A stretch of DNA of 64,000 nt from Latilactobacillus sakei (GTDB lineage Bacteria; Bacillota; Bacilli; Lactobacillales; Lactobacillaceae): NCBI GenBank assembly GCA_002953655.1, contig CP025839.1:1-64000 (forward strand), written 5' to 3'. Positions 55,014 through 63,835 of the stretch are shown here, piece after piece; the stretch's first letter is position 1; each line of letters begins with the position of its first letter. Both the position numbers and the translations under genes were made by a program. A model generated the notes under the pieces. The model ran no database searches. It worked only from the letters and a program-made list of their open reading frames with translations, and was not told the origin of the DNA.

Positions 55014-57032
55014 ATGAAGAATTACTTACAACGAATGGGTCGTTCATTAATGTTGCCCGTTGCTGTATTACCGGCAGCCGCAATTTTGATGGGGATTGCT
55101 AACTGGGTTGGCAATGGCGATTCAAATGCAAACGTCTTTACAATTTTCCTAGCAGCTGGTGGCGGCGCAATTTTAAATAACTTGCCATTATTATTTGCCG
55201 TTGGGCTAGCCCTAGGGATGTCTAAGGATCAAGATGGGGCGGCCGCACTTGCCGGTTTAGTTGCTTTCTTAGTCCCTAAGACCATTTTAGCACCTGCTTC
55301 AATTCAAGCGATGCAAGGTTTATCAGATATTGCTAAGGTAAACCCAGCCTTTGGTAAAATCGAAGGTAATGTTTTAATCGGGATTATCGCCGGTTTAATT
55401 GCAGCTGCAATGTATAATCGTTTCCACAATGTGAAGTTGCCAATGGCGCTTTCCTTCTTTAGTGGAAAACGTTTGGTGCCAATTATGGCCGCAACAGCAA
55501 TGATGGTTGTTTCAGCAATCTTATACTTTGTTTGGCCAGCGGTCTTTACTGTTTTAGTATCATTTGGGGAAGCAATTTCTAAATTAGGCTGGGTTGGTGC
55601 CGGTTTATACGGTTTCTTCAACCGGTTATTGATTCCAACCGGCTTACACCACGCCTTGAATTCAGTATTCTGGTTTGATGTTGCTAATATTAATGATATC
55701 GGTAATTTCTTGGGCGGTGCGAAATCACTTGCTGCCGGAACAGCCGTAATTGGTAAGACAGGGATGTACCAAGCTGGTTTCTTCCCAGTCATGATGTTTG
55801 GGTTACCTGCTGGGGCCTACGCAATTTACAAGAATGCTCGTCCAGAACGTCGTAAAGCAACAGCTTCATTGATGTTAGCGGCTGGCTTTGCGTCATTCTT
55901 TACAGGGGTCACAGAACCACTTGAATTCTCATTCATGTTTGTGGCATGGCCACTTTATGTCTTGCATGCAGTATTCACAGGAATTTCACTAGCCGTTGCT
56001 GCTTTCTTCCATTGGACAGCCGGTTTTGCATTTAGTGCTGGTTTAGTCGATTATGTTTTAAGTTTGAAAAACCCAGTTGCTAACCAACCATTGATGTTAT
56101 TAGTTGAAGGGTTAGTCATGGCCGTTATTTACTACTTCGGTTTCAACTTTGCCATCAAGAAATTCAACTTGATGACACCAGGTCGCGAAGCAGAAGATGT
56201 GGTTGATGAAGATCCTGCTGGTGTTGAAACAGACGCTACTGACGACAAGTTTATGGTCCAAGCCAAACGGATCTACGCTGCAATCGGTGGCAAAGACAAT
56301 ATCAAAGTAATTGATAACTGTACGACACGTTTGCGTCTACAATTAGAAGATACGGCCAACGTTAACCAACCGGCTATTAAGGCCGCTGGGGCTGCTGGGA
56401 TTAACGTCTTAGACAAAACCAATATTCAAATTATTATTGGGACAGAAGTCCAATTTGTCGCTGATGCCTTGAAAGAACTTTATAACCACAACACACCAAT
56501 CGCAACCAGCGCACCAGAACCAGCTGCTGCACCAGTTGAAGCCCCTGTTGATAGTGATATCAACTCCGGTGAGACAGATGTCTTTTACGCAGTTGCCAAC
56601 GGTGAATTGATTGATATTGAAAATGTTGATGATCCAACTTTTGCACAAAAGATGTTAGGTGACGGTTATGCAGTTGTGCCAACTGACGGCAAGATTGTCG
56701 CACCAGTTGATGGGACTGTGATGACAGTTTTCCCAACCAAACATGCGATTGGGATTAAGACGACTAATGGTTTAGAAGTCTTGGTGCACATGGGGATTGA
56801 TACGGTTGAATTAAATGGCGCACCTTTTGAAGTCGCTGTTGAAGCAGGCCAAACAATCAAGCATGGTGACTTATTGGCAACCGTTGATCTTGATCAAATC
56901 GTTGCCGCTGGTAAGCAAACAGCGATGATGGTAATTATTACAAACATGCCAGCAGTTGCTTACATGAAATTCAATAATATGGGTCAATCAGTCCAAGCTG
57001 ATACAGTTGCCGTAAAAGCAACCACTAAATAA
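55014..57032 (+). CDS. nagE: N-acetylglucosamine PTS transporter, EIICBA
   Basis: This is a one-chain PTS permease of 672 residues. It imports and phosphorylates GlcNAc. An N-terminal EIIC (about 1-385, ten or so helices) carries TGVTEPLEFSFMF. EIIB follows with the phosphorylated Cys436 in DNCTTRLRL, and then EIIA with the active His592 in LVHMGIDTVEL. The GlcNAc rather than glucose call rests on the EIIC sequence GLHHALNSVFWFDVANINDI and on the NagR-like operators. Terminator follows. Confidence 0.9.
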   Translation: MKNYLQRMGRSLMLPVAVLPAAAILMGIANWVGNGDSNANVFTIFLAAGGGAILNNLPLLFAVGLALGMSKDQDGAAALAGLVAFLVPKTILAPASIQAMQGLSDIAKVNPAFGKIEGNVLIGIIAGLIAAAMYNRFHNVKLPMALSFFSGKRLVPIMAATAMMVVSAILYFVWPAVFTVLVSFGEAISKLGWVGAGLYGFFNRLLIPTGLHHALNSVFWFDVANINDIGNFLGGAKSLAAGTAVIGKTGMYQAGFFPVMMFGLPAGAYAIYKNARPERRKATASLMLAAGFASFFTGVTEPLEFSFMFVAWPLYVLHAVFTGISLAVAAFFHWTAGFAFSAGLVDYVLSLKNPVANQPLMLLVEGLVMAVIYYFGFNFAIKKFNLMTPGREAEDVVDEDPAGVETDATDDKFMVQAKRIYAAIGGKDNIKVIDNCTTRLRLQLEDTANVNQPAIKAAGAAGINVLDKTNIQIIIGTEVQFVADALKELYNHNTPIATSAPEPAAAPVEAPVDSDINSGETDVFYAVANGELIDIENVDDPTFAQKMLGDGYAVVPTDGKIVAPVDGTVMTVFPTKHAIGIKTTNGLEVLVHMGIDTVELNGAPFEVAVEAGQTIKHGDLLATVDLDQIVAAGKQTAMMVIITNMPAVAYMKFNNMGQSVQADTVAVKATTK

Positions 57033-57038
57033 GCAATC

Positions 57039-57075
57039 AAAAAACGCCTGACGAATTAGTTCGTCAGGCGTTTTT
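57039..57075. terminator. Bidirectional terminator after nagE
   Basis: AAAAAACGCCTGACGAA pairs with TTCGTCAGGCGTTTTT (loop TTAG), between the converging nagE and the DUF1002 gene. Confidence 0.93.
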
Positions 57076-57090
57076 GTGTGGCATTAACCA

Positions 57091-58035
57091 TTAGCCAAAT
57101 AGGTTTTTAAAGAAGTTGCCAATACTATCGAATAGTTTTTGAATAAAGTTGCGGTTACTTTCAGTGTTTAATTTGTCGAAGACATTCTTAGCGTTACTTT
57201 GAATGTTGTCCATTAATTTACCGGCTTGGTTCTTAAAATCATCGGATTTAAGCGCACCAGAATCTTGAATTTTAACGAGTAAGTTGATGATTTGTGTTTT
57301 TTGGTTATTATTGATAATCGTTGTGAGGTTATTTTGTTCCAATTGGTTATTAACGATATTGGTAATTTGGTTAACGGTTAGGTTATCACCTTTGTTAGCC
57401 ATGTCTTTTTTTGCGCCGGTCACGGCGTTATTGAGCTGTGAATCAGTGTAGCCGTCAGTCCCTTTGTTGGCCTGGGTAATATCGCTGAGGGTACTCATTT
57501 CATCTTGGGCGGCGGTGACTTGTGATTGATTTAAGCTTTCGCCATTTTCTGCAAAAGCAGCGTAAACACCGGCGAGCGCACCGGAACCGTCAATTGGAAC
57601 GGCGGAAGTAACATAGATGGTTGCGTTTGTAACACCGGCGGTTAATGCCGCATTTTTATATTGGTTCGCCGTAATTGTTGTGATATTGTTCTTACCATTA
57701 AAATCGATAATTTTAACATTAATCCCGGTATTGCTGTTATTCTTTTGAATCAACGCACTAGAATAAACGTTGGAATTCGCGTTAAAAGTTTGTTGATTTT
57801 GATCAAGATATTTCACGAGGGTCGAACCGGTGACCGTTAATTCATCAGAATCGGTGATGTTAGCGGCGTTTTGAAGGGTCGAGAGGGTTTCTGATTTTTG
57901 CGTACTTGAAAGACTTGTTCCGAGTGTGGCGACGGGTTTATCCCAAGTATTACTGTCGGCAAAAACGCTGTGGGCGCTGAGGCCTAAAATAGCCGTCATG
58001 ACGATTGGGAGAATGTATTTGAGTTTATTAAACAT
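57091..58035 (-). CDS. Secreted DUF1002 protein
   Basis: This 314-residue exported protein has a signal peptide (MFNKLKYILPIVMTAILGLS, with a likely cleavage near SVFA-DS at 26) and no anchor. The body fits DUF1002, with TATIYVTSAVPIDGSGALAG typical of the family, and is rich in Asn, Thr and Gln. A polar repetitive C-terminal half ends in KLFDSIGNFFKNLFG, an amphipathic helix that may bind membrane. Function unknown. Confidence 0.85.
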   Translation of the reverse strand: MFNKLKYILPIVMTAILGLSAHSVFADSNTWDKPVATLGTSLSSTQKSETLSTLQNAANITDSDELTVTGSTLVKYLDQNQQTFNANSNVYSSALIQKNNSNTGINVKIIDFNGKNNITTITANQYKNAALTAGVTNATIYVTSAVPIDGSGALAGVYAAFAENGESLNQSQVTAAQDEMSTLSDITQANKGTDGYTDSQLNNAVTGAKKDMANKGDNLTVNQITNIVNNQLEQNNLTTIINNNQKTQIINLLVKIQDSGALKSDDFKNQAGKLMDNIQSNAKNVFDKLNTESNRNFIQKLFDSIGNFFKNLFG

Positions 58036-58134
58036 AATCGTAAATCCTTTCTCAGATATAAGATAACTTCATTATAGCTAATTTAAGAGGGAAAGTATGT
58101 TAATTTGCTAGACCTTTAGAATTAATCGGTTTTT

Positions 58135-59283
58135 TTAATTATTTTTTAAGGGATGCGTAGCTTGTGGCTGAATCAGACTCATTTCTTGGGTTTTGGTTAA
58201 CTTCTCATAAAAGAGTTGGGGCTTTTTGAAAAGCCACGATAATAGGAAGTTGCCCATAAATAAGACCGGTGGTAAGGCCGCCAGTCCTCCCAGTAAAAGA
58301 TAGATATCTAAATGGGTTTGACCACTAGCAACCAAGGCATCAATGGTGATGCGCCATAGTTGGAAACTAGGGAGGATAATAAAGAACAGTAAAAATTGGC
58401 GACTGAATATCCGCCAAGCAACGGCATTGTCAGCAGTAATTTTTAATCGTAAAATAGCTTTACCAGGTGTTTGACCGCGCCAGAAGACGGGCAGTAAGAC
58501 AAAATAGAGTCCATTTTCTAAGCAGTAGTAGAAAACGTCATTACCAAAAGTTGGTAGTTTTAATAAACGCCAACTCGCTGTGACAATTATGCCAATTAGT
58601 GTTAGGAGACAATAGTCGATTCCCAGTGCTAATAAGCGGCGGAGATAGCCAACTTTTTGCCCATTGATGTAGGCCGCTTGATCAAGTGCATCGCGGGTCG
58701 GCAAGAAATAGGTTAATAAGGGGGCTAAGCCAAAGCCGATGAGCCCACCACTTGTGTTTAGCAGTAAATCATCAACGTCGAATAACCGATAAGGGCGCGG
58801 ATAAATACCGTAGAGTCCTGACAGTTGGGTTAATTCGAAGAACAATGAGAGGCCAAAACTCAATAATAGGGTTTGTTTGAATGACGTCCGGAAGAAGTAA
58901 CGGAGATAAACACCAAAGGGGATGGTTAAAACGATATTAAAGAGCGGTTGAATCGTCGCGGCTTGTTTAAGCGTTGCGAGATAGGTTGCCGGTTGATTCC
59001 AAACCCAGTGTGTCGTGTTAATAAATTCGCGGACAAAAGTAAACGGCACTAGATTATAACGCGGCGTTGTCAAATGAGCGACGACTGATTTTGGTGGTAA
59101 TGGGAGTATAATAAGACAGTAGGCGGCTAATAGATAGAAGATAAAGCTGTAAATAACGAGGCTCCGCCAAAAGGTGATTGCGCCAAAACGCCGGTAATGA
59201 TAGATTAAAACCGGAATTGTGAGGGCGATTGCGACAAACGGAAAAATGGTCGCTGCGGTGATGATATTATCGAGATATAACAT
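58135..59283 (-). CDS. VanZ-RDD fusion membrane protein
   Basis: This 382-residue protein has an N-terminal VanZ-like domain of about five helices (1-205; CLIILPLPPKSVV and FFELTQLSGLYGIYPRPYRLFD VDDLLLNTSGG region). A C-terminal RDD domain follows (about 212-345), with ALGIDYCLLTLIGIIV and WRGQTPGKAILRLKI. VanZ proteins can lower teicoplanin binding; RDD domains are found in transporters. The joint role is unknown. It is monocistronic and divergent to purA. Confidence 0.85.
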   Translation of the reverse strand: MLYLDNIITAATIFPFVAIALTIPVLIYHYRRFGAITFWRSLVIYSFIFYLLAAYCLIILPLPPKSVVAHLTTPRYNLVPFTFVREFINTTHWVWNQPATYLATLKQAATIQPLFNIVLTIPFGVYLRYFFRTSFKQTLLLSFGLSLFFELTQLSGLYGIYPRPYRLFDVDDLLLNTSGGLIGFGLAPLLTYFLPTRDALDQAAYINGQKVGYLRRLLALGIDYCLLTLIGIIVTASWRLLKLPTFGNDVFYYCLENGLYFVLLPVFWRGQTPGKAILRLKITADNAVAWRIFSRQFLLFFIILPSFQLWRITIDALVASGQTHLDIYLLLGGLAALPPVLFMGNFLLSWLFKKPQLFYEKLTKTQEMSLIQPQATHPLKNN

Positions 59284-59354
59284 TAGGCAACTCCTTGAAA
59301 GATTAAGATGGTTTAATTGTAGAGGGACAGTGAATGGATGTCAAAACGATAATT

Positions 59355-59367
59355 ATTGTTCGTATTT
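59355..59367. promoter_or_regulatory. PurBox-like site 1 before purA
   Basis: ATTGTTCGTATTT, read in reverse as AAATACGAACAAT, matches the PurR box AWWWCCGAACWWT at 12 of 13. Confidence 0.5.
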
Positions 59368-59436
59368 AAAGCGCTGTTTTAAGATGGTGTAATCATCATT
59401 AAGATTTAAAACGTTAATTGGGTAGTGTTTATTAAT

Positions 59437-59449
59437 AAAGTTCGTGTTT
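59437..59449. promoter_or_regulatory. PurBox-like site 2 before purA
   Basis: AAAGTTCGTGTTT matches the PurR box in the same orientation with two changes. It lies just upstream of the purA -35. Confidence 0.45.
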
Positions 59450-59453
59450 TAAG

Positions 59454-59482
59454 TTGATTTCAAATAGCTGAGTTGGTACAAT
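59454..59482 (+). promoter_or_regulatory. Promoter of purA
   Basis: TTGATT (59454-59459), exactly 17 bases and TACAAT (59477-59482), 68 bp before the ATG. Confidence 0.7.
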
Positions 59483-59550
59483 AGCTTTTGTGAGTTTAGT
59501 ACTTAAATATCAAGTTAAGTCAATTAACTTGAATAAAGGGGTTTATTCAT

Positions 59551-60831
59551 ATGACATCTGCAGTAGTAGTTGGAACACAATGGGGCGACGAAGGTAAGGG
59601 GAAAATCACCGACTTTTTAGGTCAGAATGCTGACGCAATCGCTCGTTATCAAGGTGGAGACAATGCAGGCCACACCATTAAATTAGGCGAAGATACTTAT
59701 CATTTACAATTAATTCCATCTGGGATTTTTAACAGTGACAAGGTCAGCGTCATCGGTAACGGGGTTGTGGTTAACCCTAAATCACTTGTTGGTGAATTAC
59801 GTGGTTTAGCTGACAAGAATGTGGATACAAGTCAATTGAAATTATCAGATCGGGCCCACGTCATCTTGCCTTATCACATTAAGCTAGATAGCTTACAAGA
59901 AGCTGCTAAGGGTGATCAAAAGATTGGGACGACTAATCGTGGAATCGGCCCAGCTTATATGGATAAAGCTGCCAGAAGCGGCATTCGCGTGGCTGATCTA
60001 TTAGATAAAGAGTTATTTGCAACTAAATTAAAACAAAACTTAGCTGAAAAAAATGCCTTATTTACCAAGATTTATGAAGTTGAAGCTCTAGATTTCGACT
60101 CAATTTTTGAAGAATACTACCAATATGGTCAAGAATTAAAACAATATGTTTGCGATACATCGGTTGTTTTAAATGATGTTTTAGATCAAAAGGGCAACGT
60201 CTTATTCGAAGGGGCCCAAGGTATTTTATTGGATATCGACCAAGGGACTTACCCATTTGTAACTTCTTCAAATCCTGCCGGTGGCGTTTCAACTGGTTCA
60301 GGGGTCGGCGCTTCACGGATTGATGAAGTGGTCGGGGTTGCTAAAGCTTATACATCACGTGTTGGTGATGGTCCGTTCCCAACTGAATTATTCGATGAAA
60401 CGGGCGATTTCATTCGCCAAGCGGGCCACGAATACGGCACTGTTACCGGACGTCCGCGTCGAATTGGTTGGTTTGATACAGTTGTCCTTCGTCATTCTAA
60501 ACGGGTCGCTGGTTTAACCCAACTTTGCTTAAACTGTGTCGATGTTTTAACCGGTTTGAAGACGTTGAAGATTTGTGTCGCTTATGAATTAGATGGTGAA
60601 CGTATCGATCGTTACCCAGCAAGCTTAAGTGAATTAGCACGTTGTACACCAATCTATGAAGAATTACCTGGTTGGGATGAAGATATTACGGGCGTTAAGA
60701 CACTTGAAGAATTACCAGTCAATGCACGGCGGTATGTTGAACGCTTGCAAGAATTGGTTGATTTACCATTAGCCACATTTGCGGTTGGTCCCGATCGTGA
60801 TCAAACCAATATTTTAAAAGCCATCTGGTAA
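59551..60831 (+). CDS. purA: Adenylosuccinate synthetase
   Basis: PurA makes adenylosuccinate from IMP, aspartate and GTP on the way to AMP. The 426-residue protein has the P-loop-like [30 protein letters not shown] and the late [11 protein letters not shown], all diagnostic. It lies next to the purine permease gene. Upstream PurBox-like motifs suggest control by purine level. No clear T-run terminator faces its end, only a hairpin oriented the other way. Confidence 0.97.
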   Translation: MTSAVVVGTQWGDEGKGKITDFLGQNADAIARYQGGDNAGHTIKLGEDTYHLQLIPSGIFNSDKVSVIGNGVVVNPKSLVGELRGLADKNVDTSQLKLSDRAHVILPYHIKLDSLQEAAKGDQKIGTTNRGIGPAYMDKAARSGIRVADLLDKELFATKLKQNLAEKNALFTKIYEVEALDFDSIFEEYYQYGQELKQYVCDTSVVLNDVLDQKGNVLFEGAQGILLDIDQGTYPFVTSSNPAGGVSTGSGVGASRIDEVVGVAKAYTSRVGDGPFPTELFDETGDFIRQAGHEYGTVTGRPRRIGWFDTVVLRHSKRVAGLTQLCLNCVDVLTGLKTLKICVAYELDGERIDRYPASLSELARCTPIYEELPGWDEDITGVKTLEELPVNARRYVERLQELVDLPLATFAVGPDRDQTNILKAIW

Positions 60832-60856
60832 GCACAACCTAAAAAAGGGTAAAAAA

Positions 60857-60920
60857 AAGAGAATGCAAAGTTCGTTTTCGAAACGCGTCGTTAAACGCGC
60901 CAACAAACTTTCATTCTCAT
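60857..60920 (-). terminator. Terminator-like hairpin on the minus strand
   Basis: GAGAATG.AAAGTT.G pairs with a matching CGAACTTTGCATTCTC arm. On the minus strand it is followed by TTTTTTTT, on the plus strand by ATGGG. It therefore looks like an intrinsic terminator for a transcript reading into purA from the right, although no minus-strand gene exists there. Confidence 0.5.
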
Positions 60921-61000
60921 GGGTTTGGCACCAGTCAGTATTATACACACATTACCACTAAAAAGATAGTGGGAAAATTAGTTGTTTTAGAGGAGTTATT

Positions 61001-62311
61001 ATGGAAAAAGTAAGTCGGTTCTTCGGTATCGAAGCACAACATTCAACGGTTCAACGGGAAATTCTAGCCGGGTTCACCACGTTTATTTCAATGGTTTACA
61101 TTTTATTTGTTAATCCAAGCGTTTTGGGTGCTTCTGGAATGGATAAAGGCGCCGTTTTCGCGGCAACTGCCTTAGCCAGTGCCATCGGGTGTTTCTTGAT
61201 GGGCTTGTACGCTAAATATCCAATTGCAACAGCCCCCGCACTTGGGATTAACGCGTTCTTCAGTTATTCAGTCGTTATTGGGATGGGTGTTTCATGGCAA
61301 ACAGCACTCGCAGGTGTTTTTGTCGCTTCATTGATTTTCATGGTAATCACCATTTTCAAATTACGTGAAATCATTATTGATGCGATTCCGCGCGATCTCA
61401 AATTAGCAATTTCGGCCGGAATTGGGATGTTTGTGGCCTTTATCGGCTTACATGGTGGTGGTTTAATCGTCGCCAACAAATCAACAGTTGTCGGTCTTGG
61501 GGACTTCTCACAGGGTACGACTTGGTTAACTGTTTTTGGCTTAATTATTACAATTATTTTAATGGTTAAAAAAGTACCGGGTGCGATTTTTATCGGAATG
61601 GTTTTAACGTCTATTTTAGGGGCGGTAACGGGTTTAATTAAATTACCCACTCATTTTGTGGCCGCAGCACCTAGTTTAAAACCAACGTTCTTAGCAGGTT
61701 TGAATCATATCGGGGATATTAATACAGTTCAAATGTGGGTGGTTGTCTTGACCTTCTTATTGGTGACCTTCTTCGATACAGCTGGGACCTTGGTTGGTTT
61801 AGCTGAACAAGCAGGTTTCATGAAGGACAACAAGATGCCACGTGTTGGGAAAGCTTTAATGTCAGATTCTTCAGCAATGTTGGCTGGTTCACTCTTGGGG
61901 ACATCACCGGTGGGGGCCTTTGTTGAATCATCAGCCGGGATTGCCGTTGGTGGCCGGACTGGTTTAACAGCAGTGGTTACTGGGATTTTGTTTGTCTTTA
62001 GTTTATTCTTCTCACCACTGCTAACGGTGGTGACGTCACAAGTGACCGCACCTGCGTTAGTGATTGTTGGGGTCTTAATGGCGCAATCATTGAAGAAAAT
62101 TGATTGGGAAAAATTGGAAATCGCGATTCCAGCCTTCTTAATTGTGTTGGGGATGCCGTTAACTTATAGTATCTCAGATGGGATTGCTTTAGGGTTTATC
62201 GTTTATCCAATCACGATGATTACGGCTGGTCGTCGTAAGGAAATTCATCCGATTATGTATGTGCTCTTTTTCGTATTCGTAATCTTTATGTATATTTTAA
62301 ACGTCGGTTAA
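61001..62311 (+). CDS. pbuG: Guanine/hypoxanthine permease (AzgA family)
   Basis: This is a purine uptake permease of 436 residues with about 13 helices. Start MEKVSRFFGIEAQHSTVQREILAGFTTF and later FDTAGTLVGLAEQAG and SPVGAFVESSAGIAVGGRTG are typical of PbuG/PurP. Guanine and hypoxanthine are the likely substrates. It follows purA, and the leader carries another GTTCG motif (60867-60879) that could be a PurR box. It ends at a terminator. Confidence 0.93.
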   Translation: MEKVSRFFGIEAQHSTVQREILAGFTTFISMVYILFVNPSVLGASGMDKGAVFAATALASAIGCFLMGLYAKYPIATAPALGINAFFSYSVVIGMGVSWQTALAGVFVASLIFMVITIFKLREIIIDAIPRDLKLAISAGIGMFVAFIGLHGGGLIVANKSTVVGLGDFSQGTTWLTVFGLIITIILMVKKVPGAIFIGMVLTSILGAVTGLIKLPTHFVAAAPSLKPTFLAGLNHIGDINTVQMWVVVLTFLLVTFFDTAGTLVGLAEQAGFMKDNKMPRVGKALMSDSSAMLAGSLLGTSPVGAFVESSAGIAVGGRTGLTAVVTGILFVFSLFFSPLLTVVTSQVTAPALVIVGVLMAQSLKKIDWEKLEIAIPAFLIVLGMPLTYSISDGIALGFIVYPITMITAGRRKEIHPIMYVLFFVFVIFMYILNVG

Positions 62312-62319
62312 GCCGACTT

Positions 62320-62351
62320 AGCGGTTGATCCAGTGGATCAGCCGTTTTTTT
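62320..62351 (+). terminator. Terminator after pbuG
   Basis: CGGTTGATCC pairs with GGATCAGCCG, followed by seven T. Confidence 0.92.
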
Positions 62352-62434
62352 GTTTCTTAATTTTTGGATAAAAGCGCGACGATTAAATTGTTTATTTGAG
62401 GTGAATCGCTTAAATTAAAGAGGAGGTGAGTGAC

Positions 62435-62893
62435 ATGAAAATTCAAATCCTATTTTTGAAATTAGTTTGTGGCTTAGCCAGTTTACCGCTAATCTTTATC
62501 GGGCTGATTGGGCCCCGCTTGACGCATAAAATTGCGCAGAACTTCCCCCAAATTCCAGGTGGCTTGTGGTTGGTTGTGATTTTGGTTTATGGGTCTTTGA
62601 TCCTAGCGCTCTGGGGACTATGCCAACTTCAACGGATTTTACGCGAAGTCGATCTAGTCGGTCATTTTGGCCAACAGACACAACGAGCCCTCCGTCAAAT
62701 TCAAAAAGTCGCCAGCATTAATGGTGCGGCTTACCTATTGAGTTTGCCGTTATTTTATTTAATCGCAGTTAAACAAGCGACGCCGGGTGTCATGTTGATT
62801 GACCTAGGATTGGTCGTTGCTTCACTTTCAATCGCAATTACCGCTAATTTATTTCGGAATTTGATGCATCCGGCAATTATTGTGGAAAAATAA
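62435..62893 (+). CDS. DUF2975 membrane protein
   Basis: This is a 152-residue protein with four helices (about 8-28, 43-65, 97-115 and 118-140), matching DUF2975. Between helices 2 and 3 lies a polar loop with LQRILREVDLVGHFGQQTQRAL. Many DUF2975 genes are followed by an XRE regulator, which is missing here. The start is ATG 62435, 5 bp after GAGGAGGTGA, not the GTG inside that Shine-Dalgarno. Confidence 0.82.
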   Translation: MKIQILFLKLVCGLASLPLIFIGLIGPRLTHKIAQNFPQIPGGLWLVVILVYGSLILALWGLCQLQRILREVDLVGHFGQQTQRALRQIQKVASINGAAYLLSLPLFYLIAVKQATPGVMLIDLGLVVASLSIAITANLFRNLMHPAIIVEK

Positions 62894-62967
62894 GGCCTTT
62901 TAAAATGAGCAACCGCTTTGAGATGTGATACAATAAAATAAATCAGTAGTAAAGGGGATAAATTGTT

Positions 62968-63630
62968 GTGCAAAAAAAGACGAAGAACCGGCTCATTAAT
63001 AGTCTACTGGCACTCTTATTGCTCATTGGTTTAATACTTGTTTTTATTGGCCCAATTCGCAATCAAATGGTTAAATCAATGGCTAACCACCGGATGAATA
63101 CGGTGACGGCCGCTCAAATTAAGCAGAATCAACATAAAAAAGCAAATTTTGATTTTAATAGTGTTAAAACACTCGATACGAAGCAAATCGTCAGCGCCGC
63201 CGTTAAGGGTGATGTGATTGTTTTAGGGAAGGTTGCGGTTCCGAGCGTCGGCATTGCGTTGCCAGTCATGAAGGGTGTCTCAGAAGCGACCATGGCCCAA
63301 GGCGGTGGTACGATGAAACCTGACCAGAAAATGGGCGCGGATAATAACTACGCTTTAGCAGGTCATTCTTTTACCAACATCTTTTTACCATTGGAAAATG
63401 TTAAAGTCGGCGATATGGTTTATCTAACCGATTTACAAAATGTCTATTCATACCGGGTAAACGTTAAAAAGTCGATTGCCCCTGAAGAAGTCAAAGTGAT
63501 TGATGATGTCCCGGGACATAAAATGGTCACCTTGATTACTTGTGACAACACAGTGCGTCGGTGGTGTGTCCAAGGCGAATTAGTGAAGACTGAAAAAGCG
63601 AATAAAACCAACTTAAAAGTATTTGGCTAA
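62968..63630 (+). CDS. srtA: Class A sortase (GTG start)
   Basis: SrtA anchors LPxTG proteins to the cell wall. The 220-residue protein has one N-terminal anchor helix (about 9-30) and a sortase barrel. The catalytic His133 lies in ALAGHSF, Cys192 in TLITCDN and Arg198 in RRWCVQGEL. The start is GTG, following AAGGGGAT. The gene is alone, with no LPxTG protein or pilus gene near, so it is the housekeeping type. An NBS-like palindrome lies within the gene at 63516-63529. Confidence 0.92.
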   Translation: MQKKTKNRLINSLLALLLLIGLILVFIGPIRNQMVKSMANHRMNTVTAAQIKQNQHKKANFDFNSVKTLDTKQIVSAAVKGDVIVLGKVAVPSVGIALPVMKGVSEATMAQGGGTMKPDQKMGADNNYALAGHSFTNIFLPLENVKVGDMVYLTDLQNVYSYRVNVKKSIAPEEVKVIDDVPGHKMVTLITCDNTVRRWCVQGELVKTEKANKTNLKVFG

Positions 63631-63633
63631 TTA

Positions 63634-63680
63634 AAAAATAAAGACCTCAGTGCGGTAAATACCGCGACTGGGGTCTTTTT
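63634..63680 (+). terminator. Terminator after srtA
   Basis: AAAGACC..AGT.GCGGTA pairs with TACCGC..ACT..GGTCTTT, followed by T. Confidence 0.88.
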
Positions 63681-63696
63681 GTATGCTGTTAAAAGG

Positions 63697-63731
63697 GTGT
63701 ATTTTGTTCCGCAAAATGGAACAAAATACAC
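63697..63731. promoter_or_regulatory. 14-bp perfect inverted repeat before the PTC gene
   Basis: GTGTATTTTGTTCC and its exact reverse complement GGAACAAAATACAC flank a 7-base spacer. The promoter of the carbamoyltransferase gene is 36 bp downstream, so it is a likely activator-type operator. Confidence 0.65.
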
Positions 63732-63766
63732 AACGATTTCGTCTAAACCGATAGTCGTCAAACCTA

Positions 63767-63795
63767 TTTCAATTTGGCCGTGAAAAAATTATATT
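63767..63795 (+). promoter_or_regulatory. Promoter of the carbamoyltransferase gene
   Basis: TTTCAA (63767-63772), 17 bases and TATATT (63790-63795), 40 bp before the ATG. Confidence 0.5.
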
Positions 63796-63835
63796 GTAAG
63801 CGTAGTCAAAAGAGATTAATTAGGAGATGGCCAAT

